Source of the DNA: JBIICI01 sp044238935
Lineage (GTDB): Bacteria > Pseudomonadota > Alphaproteobacteria > Micavibrionales > Micavibrionaceae
Assembly: GCA_044238935.1 (NCBI GenBank)
Contig: JBIICI010000010.1
Location: 1 to 64,000 of the forward strand
Direction of reading: 5' to 3'
Length of the DNA: 64,000 nucleotides
Made by a program: the position numbers and the translations under genes. Below are positions 53,083 to 60,242 of the stretch, in pieces. The notes below the pieces were generated by a model, which saw only the letters and a list, made by a program, of their open reading frames with translations, was not told where the DNA came from and ran no database searches. Each line of letters opens with the position of its first letter. Position 1 is the first letter of the stretch.

Positions 53083-53217
53083 CGCAGCTCGAATAAAATA
53101 AGCATAAAAAAGAGCTGCGCTATAGAAGGGTTACAAGTGTAACCCCGCGCCATAATTGGCGCGAAGCATGCACGGCGTTTGAGTGCCTCATATAAAATGA
53201 TAATCATTTTATATGAG
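53078..53217. terminator. Four consecutive perfect hairpins between convergent genes
   Basis: TATAGCGCAGCTC/GAGCTGCGCTATA (13 bp; 53078-53090, 53112-53124), GGGTTACA/TGTAACCC (53128-53145), GCGCCA/TGGCGC (53147-53162) and CTCATATAAAATGA/TCATTTTATATGAG (14 bp; 53187-53200, 53204-53217). They fill the 148-bp gap between the FkbM stop and the terminase stop. The first contains the TAG of the FkbM gene. They may be back-to-back terminators, or a structured noncoding RNA or recombination site. Confidence 0.75.
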
Positions 53218-53230
53218 ATAGGCTATATGA

Positions 53231-54649
53231 TCACCCCACCCATTTCGGCATCCCTGTTCGTGCAGGTGGATTGCCCTTAATCGGGAACATCGATATTGCC
53301 CCTGCCACCGCATCCAGCGCGTCGTCTTTGTCGTTATGTGTGCCTTGCCATTCTTTGATTTCTGTTATAAAGGGCGTGTGCCACAAAGGCCGCGCCGCAT
53401 GGATCATGCGGGCTGCCAAGGGGGCTTGGAGGGTGGAGAGGATACGATCAATCTTATTTTGACGGCTGGATTTTTCAATCACCGCACATGGGGCGCGTGC
53501 CAACGCCATTTCGCGGCGTAAGATATTGGGCAGGAATTTGCCAATCCCGTTAATTTCCACCGCCACACGCGGCATATAGTAATCACGGCACAGGGCGGCG
53601 ACTTGGCGGCATTGTTGTGTTGCCTCATCGGCGGGGTCTTTTGGGTTGATTTTAAGATAGGCGATATGATGGATATAATATCTCCCCTGCCCGTCCCGAT
53701 ACACAAAGGCGCAAACCGACCCATCGCCGCCCTTTGCGCCAAAGGCAGGATCCCACCACGCAGCGGCATGGGTGATTTTCTGATCCCCGATTAGCAGCTG
53801 ATTGATCTCCACACTATAATGCAACTGCGCGTCATACGGCACTAAATCCGCCACCGATAAAACCCCTTGGGTGATATTGGTGGGGATTAACATCATCTGT
53901 GAATCAAATTTCGCTGCCCCTGTATGCTGGCGTAAATGGTTGATATACTCCAAGCTAAAGCGCGTATCCCACGCGCTGTTGCCTTGCGCATCTAAAATCG
54001 GCACTTCTAAACGTTCATAATGCGCCAAAAAAGGCGTGGCCTCACTATATTCCGCCCTAGCATCAACGGCATAGATACTGTGATAATGATGCGGTGTGCC
54101 GATATACAGCACCTGCCCCTGTGGGGTTAGGATAAAATCAATCTCAATCAATCTTTCACGCAAATCCAGCCGTTTCGGCAGGCTATCGCAGGTATTGGGC
54201 ACTTCGACATCATCGCATAAAATCAAATCGGCGCGTGATCCCGTCAGGTTGCTCATCACGCCCTTGGCGATCATGGATGGGTCACGCGACTCTGTAGCGC
54301 GTTTAATCGTAAACCGATCCGCCGCCCATTGATCCCGCGTATCAGGCATCAAAGATTGCGTCAACGGATGCCGCTCAATAATACGCTTCACATTCCGCAC
54401 CATTTTCCCCGCCAAAATCCCATCCGCCGCCAAGACCATAATCCGCACATCCGGATCACATAACAACCGCCACGCCGCATACAGTCCCACCAATGTCGAT
54501 TTCCCACAAGAGCGAAACGCCATCAATAATCCGCGCTTTGGATTTTGTTGCAACCAATGCGCAATTTTAAAATGCACTGTGGGCGTGGTGAGGTTTTGCA
54601 GTTGGTTCCATAGGGATAGGAAAAGGGGGAAGGAGGTTATCTTCGTCAT
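53231..54649 (-). CDS. Large terminase subunit, T7 gp19-like
   Basis: This 472-residue protein has P-loop FRSCGKST (45-52), a Walker B DLILCDDVE (141-149) within the LTGSRADLILCDDVEVPN signature of T7-type terminases, and a coupling/ATPase segment YIGTPHHYHSIY. A C-terminal RNase-H-like nuclease follows: AAWWDPAFGAKGGDGSVCAF, VEINGIG and NDKDDALDAVAGA. It packages phage DNA concatemers into proheads. The gene is about 60 % GC over many stretches, against about 35 % in the adjacent FkbM gene. Both active sites look intact. No portal, capsid or head gene is in view, which is unusual for a prophage. Confidence 0.9.
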   Translation of the reverse strand: MTKITSFPLFLSLWNQLQNLTTPTVHFKIAHWLQQNPKRGLLMAFRSCGKSTLVGLYAAWRLLCDPDVRIMVLAADGILAGKMVRNVKRIIERHPLTQSLMPDTRDQWAADRFTIKRATESRDPSMIAKGVMSNLTGSRADLILCDDVEVPNTCDSLPKRLDLRERLIEIDFILTPQGQVLYIGTPHHYHSIYAVDARAEYSEATPFLAHYERLEVPILDAQGNSAWDTRFSLEYINHLRQHTGAAKFDSQMMLIPTNITQGVLSVADLVPYDAQLHYSVEINQLLIGDQKITHAAAWWDPAFGAKGGDGSVCAFVYRDGQGRYYIHHIAYLKINPKDPADEATQQCRQVAALCRDYYMPRVAVEINGIGKFLPNILRREMALARAPCAVIEKSSRQNKIDRILSTLQAPLAARMIHAARPLWHTPFITEIKEWQGTHNDKDDALDAVAGAISMFPIKGNPPARTGMPKWVG

Positions 54650-54683
54650 AAACAGCGTATCACAATCTTTTTACAAAAAGAAC

Positions 54684-54712
54684 TTGACATTTTTAAGAAT
54701 TAAAGTTACTTA
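54684..54712 (+). promoter_or_regulatory. Promoter of the 79-residue gene
   Basis: TTGACA (54684-54689), 17-bp spacer, TACTTA (54707-54712); an AGGGAG Shine-Dalgarno (54731-54736) and ATG (54746) follow. A consensus -35 and a strong ribosome binding site suggest real expression despite the poor -10. Confidence 0.5.
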
Positions 54713-54745
54713 TTCATTAATTTAAAGCTTAGGGAGATTTTCAGC

Positions 54746-54985
54746 ATGACAGAAACACAAATTCATCCATTAACAACAAATTTATCAACGCACCGCTGCG
54801 GATTTAATGATATTGGAACAATCATGGCGTATAATAACTTTGTTATCCAAGCACGAGCTTGTGGTACAACAGATCATTTAACCAAGCTTTTTAATACCAA
54901 TGCTGACTTCTTAAACATCTTGAAGGAACAAGAAAATAAGCTTACTGTACCTGTTCTAAATTTAGCAAAAACATTAGGTCTGTAA
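54746..54985 (+). CDS. Small hypothetical protein, 79 residues
   Basis: A consensus -35 promoter and an AGGGAG ribosome binding site precede it. The protein (MTETQIHPLTTNLSTHRCGFND...) has two cysteines, is not membrane-spanning, and ends in a helical part (FLNILKEQENKLTVPVLNLAKTLGL). No family is recognisable. It lies divergently between the large-terminase gene and the convergent SGNH hydrolase gene, overlapping the latter's end by 12 bp. Possibly a phage- or island-specific small regulator; inference only. Confidence 0.5.
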   Translation: MTETQIHPLTTNLSTHRCGFNDIGTIMAYNNFVIQARACGTTDHLTKLFNTNADFLNILKEQENKLTVPVLNLAKTLGL

Positions 54986-55618
54986 GCCTTCATTCAGATT
55001 ACTTCCCCCAATCAAATCAGCCATAATCTGATACCCCTTATCATTCGGATGCAGCCCATCATCCAGATTCATTAGAAAATCTGGATGATCGTGCAATGCC
55101 TCAAAAATAGGGATAAAACGGATATTCCGTGCTTTGCACAAATTATGCAGCATATCATTATAGTGCATGATTGTGGTATTCTTAAAATCTGTGCCCTTAT
55201 CATATTCATCATGCGGCATCCATTGCAGGGGCAGCAAGGCTTCATGAACTGGTGTCAACCCAATAACGGTCAGCATTGGCACAACAGCCTGTGCCACCGT
55301 AAAAATATCCATCCATGTTTCTTTTGACAGCGCAAGAGAAATTTTAGTCTGTGGGATCCCATCAGTATTTTGCAACCATAAGCGATATGCCGTATCGTTG
55401 ATCCCTGCGGCAATAATCAGATGATCGGGGTTGCGATATAAAACTTCGCTTAATAAACGATGTTTGATGTCAAGGCTTGTGTCCCCTGAAACACCTAAAT
55501 TGATATAAAAATCACCTGTGGTGCTTTTATCATGCAACCTGCCAACCCAGCCTTTGCATAGGGTATCTCCTAAACCTTGGGTGATGGAGTCACCTAAGAA
55601 AACCAGTTTTTTGTTCAT
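54974..55618 (-). CDS. SGNH/GDSL-type esterase
   Basis: From ATG 55618 this is a 214-residue protein. SGNH block I is VFLGDSITQGLG (Ser nucleophile), block II ...NLGVSGDTS (Gly), block III AAGINDTAYRL (Asn), and block V DDGLHPNDKGY (Asp/His), all intact. It is an acyl-hydrolase, perhaps deacetylating sugars or lipids. Its ATG overlaps the GH1 stop by ATGA, so the two are coupled and may act on the same glycoside, for example esterified glucosides; inferred. Confidence 0.9.
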   Translation of the reverse strand: MNKKLVFLGDSITQGLGDTLCKGWVGRLHDKSTTGDFYINLGVSGDTSLDIKHRLLSEVLYRNPDHLIIAAGINDTAYRLWLQNTDGIPQTKISLALSKETWMDIFTVAQAVVPMLTVIGLTPVHEALLPLQWMPHDEYDKGTDFKNTTIMHYNDMLHNLCKARNIRFIPIFEALHDHPDFLMNLDDGLHPNDKGYQIMADLIGGSNLNEGLQT

Positions 55619-56925
55619 ACCGCAATCCGTTTTTGAAACCAATAATAAGAGTCCTTTGGAATCCGTTTTAAATTATCTTTGTAATCAATATAAACCAACC
55701 CAAAACGTGGGCCATAGCCACTTGCCCACTCCATATTATCCAATAATGACCATGCGAAATAGCCCTTAATCGTCACGCCTTGTTGCATGGCGTTTTTAAC
55801 TGCGTCAATGTGACGACTCAAATAATCAATGCGACGCGGGTCAGAAACGGCATCATGATCGCGCGTGTCGTTTAAGGATATGCCATTTTCAGTAATAATC
55901 CAATCATGATCGCCATATTCAGCGCGTAATTTCAATAACATATCCGTAAAAGCCTGTGGGTCAATCGGCCAGCCCAGATCGTTTTTCTCACAATCCGCAG
56001 GGGCGTCACCAAAGGAGAGACCTATCGCACAATGGGGATCTTTTTTGAAATAAAGCGGTGAATAATATTGCAAGCCCACATAATCAAACGCCCCTTGGAT
56101 CACCTGCATATCACCGGTTTTTATAAAAGGTGCAATCGCCTCTTGGCTCTCAAGCGGATAAATCCCTTTAAACAACGGATCACTATAATTCCAAATCCAC
56201 GCATTTTCCCATGTCTTACATAAATGCGCATCATTGGGATCTTCGGCACGTGCGGGAACAGGGGTATAGGCGGATCCAATATAAAAATCAGGATGTTGGG
56301 CTTTTAGGGCGCGATATGTATTGCCCATCACCAGATTTTGATGATGCACACATGACCAATAGGAATCGTGATCCGCAAGTCCGGGCGCAAAAATGCCATT
56401 GGCATGCCCCAAAACAGCAATCACCGAAGGCTCATTGATAATCACCCAATTTTTAACACGATCGCCAAACAAACGCGCACAGGTCAGGGCATAATGTTCA
56501 AACCAAGACACAATCTCACGGTTTTTCCAGCCTCCTTTGTCTTGCAGGGCTTGGGGTAAGTCCCAATGATATAAGGTCACCCAAGGCGTGACGCCTTTTG
56601 CCAGCAGCGCGTCAATCAGGCGGTTATAAAAATCAACCCCCGCTTGGTTGACGCTCTCCCCAATACCATCAGGAAAAATACGCGTCCATGCAATGGAAAA
56701 GCGGTAATTCGGCACTAAATCCGCAATTAAATCAATATCTTCTAAATAACGGTGATAATGATCACAGGCGACATCCCCTGTATCGCCATTGGCGATTTTG
56801 CCGTCTGTGTGCGAAAAGCGATCCCAGATGCTTTCGCCTTTGCCGTCCGTATCCCACGCCCCCTCAATCTGATAGGCGGATGTGGTGACACCCCATAAGA
56901 AATCTTTTGGCATTTTAAAGGACAT
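55615..56925 (-). CDS. GH1-family beta-glucosidase/6-phospho-glucosidase-type enzyme
   Basis: This 436-residue TIM barrel has N-terminal FLWGVTTSAYQIEGAW, catalytic acid/base NEP (Glu165 in NWVIINEPSV), nucleophile in IITENG (Glu346) and the GH1 WSLLDNMEWASGYGPRFGLVYIDY signature. The WSLLDNMEWASGYG form is typical of BglB-type beta-glucosidases, not phospho-glucosidases. No signal peptide, so it is cytosolic. It is cotranscribed with the SGNH esterase downstream. No transporter is adjacent. Confidence 0.93.
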   Translation of the reverse strand: MSFKMPKDFLWGVTTSAYQIEGAWDTDGKGESIWDRFSHTDGKIANGDTGDVACDHYHRYLEDIDLIADLVPNYRFSIAWTRIFPDGIGESVNQAGVDFYNRLIDALLAKGVTPWVTLYHWDLPQALQDKGGWKNREIVSWFEHYALTCARLFGDRVKNWVIINEPSVIAVLGHANGIFAPGLADHDSYWSCVHHQNLVMGNTYRALKAQHPDFYIGSAYTPVPARAEDPNDAHLCKTWENAWIWNYSDPLFKGIYPLESQEAIAPFIKTGDMQVIQGAFDYVGLQYYSPLYFKKDPHCAIGLSFGDAPADCEKNDLGWPIDPQAFTDMLLKLRAEYGDHDWIITENGISLNDTRDHDAVSDPRRIDYLSRHIDAVKNAMQQGVTIKGYFAWSLLDNMEWASGYGPRFGLVYIDYKDNLKRIPKDSYYWFQKRIAV

Positions 56926-56983
56926 AAAGTAAAACCTTTGTTTGTTGTGATTTACTTCACGCTAAACAAAATCCTTTTAAAAA

Positions 56984-57286
56984 TCAAGTGTCCTCGTACT
57001 CTGCAATTTCCTGCATGGCTTGCTGCATTAGGCGGTCTAATTCTTGGGATTTCGTGCTGGATTGCGTATCCATATCCGCCCATTTCGCCAGCTTGATCAA
57101 CAGATCAATATGCGCAATGGCAACCTTGCACGCGCTATGATGCGCAGAAAATTCCTTGGCTTCCTCCGGCACAGGTTGTTGGGAGAAACGATGATAGGAT
57201 GTCAAGGCTTGTTCAATGGCTTGGGGCAAAAATTCCGCGATTTGCTGGCGGGATATATGTTCGATTGTATCATGTTGATCTGTCAT
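56984..57286 (-). CDS. Small helical protein, possible small terminase subunit
   Basis: This 100-residue protein has AAGGAA upstream of its ATG. It is helical, with an N-terminal DHTIEHISRQQIAEFLPQAIEQALTSYHR-like region and a KVAIAHIDLLIKLAKWAD helix. Its length and place in the order tailspike - this gene - large terminase match T7 gene 18 (small terminase), and phage genes nearby share the higher GC. I find no diagnostic motif, so the assignment rests on synteny only. Confidence 0.35.
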   Translation of the reverse strand: MTDQHDTIEHISRQQIAEFLPQAIEQALTSYHRFSQQPVPEEAKEFSAHHSACKVAIAHIDLLIKLAKWADMDTQSSTKSQELDRLMQQAMQEIAEYEDT

Positions 57287-57312
57287 ATTTTTCCTTATTT
57301 TAAATAAACAAA

Positions 57313-57339
57313 AACCCCTGTGAGGGGGTCACAGGGGTT
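57313..57339 (-). terminator. Terminator after the HAD-phosphatase gene
   Basis: AACCCCTGTGA (57313-57323), loop GGGGG, TCACAGGGGTT (57329-57339); the A-rich 5' flank gives a TTTTTGTTTATTT tract on the minus strand. Perfect 11-bp stem, 21 bp past the HAD gene's stop codon. Confidence 0.88.
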
Positions 57340-57359
57340 GGATAATCTAGCAATTTATA

Positions 57360-58052
57360 TTAAGCGATAAAAAAATCCAAAAACGCCTCAGGGCATTGAA
57401 ATATACAATCAACATAATCAGGTAATTTATTGATATTATAAATATTTTTTCGATCAATTAAAACTGTTTTCATTCCCAACGCCTTTGCACCCATCAAGCA
57501 TTTTGGGGTGTCCTCCACCATAACAGTACATTGAGGTTCAAAATTAAAAAGATCTTTTAACCTTAAATAAGACTGCTTACCTTCATGCTTCAAAACCCAA
57601 CCTACATGACTAATATCAAATATTTTATTATCGTTGAATTCTTGAGCCAAACCTAGCTTATCAAGTACTTTTTTTGCCCAAGCCCTGCTACCATGGGTGA
57701 AGATAATATGATCAACGCCACGGGCTTTTGTGAGGTTTATTTTTTCTTTATAAGCGGCACTAGCAATACTATCCACTGTGAATAAAGGCATCTTCATATT
57801 AAAAGCCTGAAACAGATCATGGGGATCAATATTATAAATTTGGGTGAAGATCTTCCAGCTTATCCCTGATTTATCATAGGATTTTTCGCCCAAAGATACA
57901 ATTTCATCATCAGGTAAGAGCGCTAAACCTTGCGCAACCAATCTTTCATTAACAATATCCACAAGCAAATGATTGGCAATATTATGAATATCGTCATGGA
58001 ATTTGTATTTTGTACCGTCTAAATCCCATATGATTAAGTTTATATTATCCAT
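57360..58052 (-). CDS. HAD-superfamily phosphatase, pyrimidine-5'-nucleotidase-like
   Basis: From ATG 58052 (AGGA Shine-Dalgarno upstream) this is a 230-residue protein. HAD motifs: WDLDGTKYK (I), FTHGSRAWA (II), KHEGKQSYLRL (III Lys) and VMVEDTPKCLMGA (IV). The cap and the WDLDGTxY start resemble yeast SDT1/PHM8-type pyrimidine nucleotidases. It lies 8 bp downstream of the inositol-phosphatase-like gene and is followed by a strong terminator. Substrate uncertain. Confidence 0.85.
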   Translation of the reverse strand: MDNINLIIWDLDGTKYKFHDDIHNIANHLLVDIVNERLVAQGLALLPDDEIVSLGEKSYDKSGISWKIFTQIYNIDPHDLFQAFNMKMPLFTVDSIASAAYKEKINLTKARGVDHIIFTHGSRAWAKKVLDKLGLAQEFNDNKIFDISHVGWVLKHEGKQSYLRLKDLFNFEPQCTVMVEDTPKCLMGAKALGMKTVLIDRKNIYNINKLPDYVDCIFQCPEAFLDFFIA

Positions 58053-58059
58053 ATTTTTC

Positions 58060-58869
58060 CTACATATCTCCCATAACATGACTATAAAAATAATTCCATA
58101 TATCCTGATCAGGTGCCAAAATAATGCCACCCTCTATATCCAATGGGCAATACGGCGTTCCATCAAATTTTGCGGCATATCCGCCCGCTTCTTGGTGTAT
58201 CAGAACCCCTGCGGCATGATCCCATACACGAATAAAGTTAAAAACAGCAATCTGAACGTCGCTTAAGGCACAGCTTTGATAATCTATCGCGACAGATCCA
58301 AAGTTGCTCTGCCATCTTAAGAACTGAAAGGCTCTTTCAGCAATTTTTTCGGCCATTTCTTTTTCGAAGAACTGCAAAGACAGAATTGCCAATGAATCTT
58401 CAAAAGATACGGATGTGTTTATTGACAATCTTTTACCTTGACACCAAGCCCCCGACCCTTTTTCAGCAGAAATCAGTGTTTTTGTTATCGGATTATAAAT
58501 GCACCCATATATAATCTCCTTTTTTTGAACACATGAAAGTATTGTCCCGAATTTTGCAACGCCATTTTTAAAATTTGCTGTTCCATCAATGGGATCGATA
58601 ATCCATACAGGCTCATCTTGCTCCATTAAAAAAAGCTCTTGAGGGTTTTTAAAACTCGACTCTTCTCCTATAAAAAGCGCATTGGGATCGATCTCCCATA
58701 TCCTTGCTTTTATAAATTCTTCTGCTTCTTTATCAGCAATCGTCACCACATCGTGGGGATACTTGCTTTTACACGCAATATCCTTATCTCGTAACTTACC
58801 AAATCGGTTTAAAACATATTCCTCATTGGCTAGGATTACGATTTGCTCTATTTTCGCTTTATCCAACAT
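58060..58869 (-). CDS. Inositol-monophosphatase-family phosphatase
   Basis: This 269-residue protein has the metal-dependent phosphatase motifs ADKEAEEFI, IGEESS (Glu-Glu), DPIDGTANFKNG (Asp-x-Ile/Asp-Gly-Thr-x-x-Phe) and WDHAAGVLIHQEAGG (the WDxAAG motif). Members include inositol monophosphatase, SuhB, CysQ and histidinol phosphatase HisN; which one this is cannot be told from sequence. It pairs with a HAD phosphatase 8 bp downstream and may be part of a polyol or nucleotide phosphate module. Confidence 0.88.
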   Translation of the reverse strand: MLDKAKIEQIVILANEEYVLNRFGKLRDKDIACKSKYPHDVVTIADKEAEEFIKARIWEIDPNALFIGEESSFKNPQELFLMEQDEPVWIIDPIDGTANFKNGVAKFGTILSCVQKKEIIYGCIYNPITKTLISAEKGSGAWCQGKRLSINTSVSFEDSLAILSLQFFEKEMAEKIAERAFQFLRWQSNFGSVAIDYQSCALSDVQIAVFNFIRVWDHAAGVLIHQEAGGYAAKFDGTPYCPLDIEGGIILAPDQDIWNYFYSHVMGDM

Positions 58870-58939
58870 ATTTTTCCAACGTGATCAAGTGAGGGACTTT
58901 ATCACAATTAAACATAGTCTATAAAACAAAGAAAGGGAT

Positions 58940-59227
58940 TTATTGCACATTTTGCACCACCATACGCACAACATCATCAATGTTTTGATACCTTAGGCGT
59001 AAATCATCATCGCTGAGGTCAAATGATTGTTGCCAAATCTTTAAAACACCCTCTCTTATAACTTCAAAATCTCGATTTTGTGTATTGATTTTATTTATAA
59101 AATCAGCAATCAGGATTGCCTCATCATCATATTCATCATCTGGTGCACCGAGGGCGATTAGACCTTCGATGTCAGCCTTAAAAAGCACTTGCCTGATCCG
59201 GAAAAGATTAAAAGATTGATTTGACAT
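58940..59227 (-). CDS. DUF1871-like small protein
   Basis: This 95-residue acidic protein has FKADIEGLIALGAPDDEYDDEAILIADFI, close to the DPxGLL...GAPxDEYDxE pattern of DUF1871 proteins. The family is of unknown function; some members sit near toxin genes. It lies 71 bp upstream of the inositol-phosphatase-like gene and is divergent from a small membrane-protein gene. No Shine-Dalgarno is clear. Function unknown. Confidence 0.55.
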   Translation of the reverse strand: MSNQSFNLFRIRQVLFKADIEGLIALGAPDDEYDDEAILIADFINKINTQNRDFEVIREGVLKIWQQSFDLSDDDLRLRYQNIDDVVRMVVQNVQ

Positions 59228-59283
59228 GAATAAGAGTATAAATTCAAAACCTATCTTTTCAAAATCATTTATAAAGCCTGTAT

Positions 59284-59703
59284 ATGTTGATCTTCATTTT
59301 AATTTTAGTGATCTTGGTGACAGGCATTATTTTTTCCGCTAAACCTTCTTCACCTTGGGGGTGGAAGACGGGGCGAATTTTGTTGGTTACAGTGCCGTTC
59401 CCGATTGGTGTGTTTATCACGTTATTCATCAAAGAGCTTGGTGAAATGAGCTTAGTCCGTTTAATTTTGGAGTCTGGTTATTTTACATTTTTAGGTCATA
59501 TTTATTCTAACAGCTATACAGCGCTATGTGAATTAGTATGGCGCATCATACACAAACAAAAACCAGAAAAAATATCAATTCATAGTTTAAAGCACCAAGG
59601 GATCAGTAATCTTTTGATTTTGACCACCTTGGGACCGATAGGACTATTCTTATGCTTCCTTTGCTTTATCGCGATTATACTTGGGATAGATAAACTTTCA
59701 TAA
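59284..59703 (+). CDS. Small integral membrane protein
   Basis: This 139-residue protein has about four hydrophobic segments: 1-18 (LIFILILVILVTGIIF), 29-50, 60-80 and 110-135. No family motif is recognisable. It is divergent from the DUF1871-like gene (57 bp between starts), a pairing that could reflect a small defence or immunity unit, but this is speculative. Low GC relative to the tailspike gene downstream. Confidence 0.5.
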   Translation: MLIFILILVILVTGIIFSAKPSSPWGWKTGRILLVTVPFPIGVFITLFIKELGEMSLVRLILESGYFTFLGHIYSNSYTALCELVWRIIHKQKPEKISIHSLKHQGISNLLILTTLGPIGLFLCFLCFIAIILGIDKLS

Positions 59704-59871
59704 ATAATTATTTTTTCTTTACAACCACTGTTAATCGGGTTTTCCATGTGTCAGTGATAAAATAGTGCGTTCCTAAACACTGTAATCACGAAATAAAAAG
59801 GGTGCTTTTAATCAAAACAAAATTGCACATAAAACAACTTAAAATACAGCCCCACACATAGATTTTGAAAT

Positions 59872-59895
59872 AATACACTTTAAATAAGTGGTATT
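59872..59895. promoter_or_regulatory. Near-palindromic candidate operator upstream of the small HTH gene
   Basis: AATACACTT (59872-59880), TAAAT, AAGTGGTATT (59886-59895) form arms that differ by one base. It lies about 77 bp before the HTH-gene ATG. Possibly a binding site of that protein. Confidence 0.3.
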
Positions 59896-59971
59896 TTGAA
59901 ATATAATTTCAATCAGACGGTTAACGGATTCACCGATTCGAGCAATCTTAACCTTATTAGAAAGTATTTAT

Positions 59972-60136
59972 ATGAAAAAATCTAATAAAATAACCAAAGA
60001 ATCAGCAATGAAAGCCTTAGAAATGCTAGAAACACGCCTATACGCTCAACACTATATTGCTGCCGTCCTTGGAGTTAATCAAGGAAGAATTTCCGAGATT
60101 AAGAATGGAAAATACGACCATTTAATTTCAGCTTAA
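59972..60136 (+). CDS. 54-residue HTH regulator
   Basis: ATG at 59972, TAA at 60134-60136. The sequence carries a clear helix-turn-helix, ALEMLETRLYAQHYIAAVLG then VNQGRISEIKNGKY, of the type found in small phage and plasmid regulators in which VNQGRISEIKNG forms the recognition helix. The protein is basic at the N-terminus (MKKSNKITKES). It lies between the small membrane protein and the tailspike gene, which is transcribed in the opposite direction, in AT-rich DNA. It may be an island regulator; its operator could be the nearby near-palindrome. Confidence 0.68.
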   Translation: MKKSNKITKESAMKALEMLETRLYAQHYIAAVLGVNQGRISEIKNGKYDHLISA

Positions 60137-60206
60137 ATGGTTGTATCTAAAGTTTTAATAAGTATTCGACTACTTCTAATTAAAGCTTTAATATATTAAA
60201 TCTTTA

Positions 60207-60234
60207 TTAACCGCAAGAAAATTCTTGCGGTTAA
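60207..60234 (-). terminator. Terminator after the tailspike gene
   Basis: TTAACCGCAAGAA (60207-60219) pairs with TTCTTGCGGTTAA (60222-60234), 9 bp past the tailspike stop codon. The stem is 13 bp with an AA centre; the T run is weak, so it may work in both directions between convergent genes. Confidence 0.7.
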
Positions 60235-60242
60235 TTTCCCCC

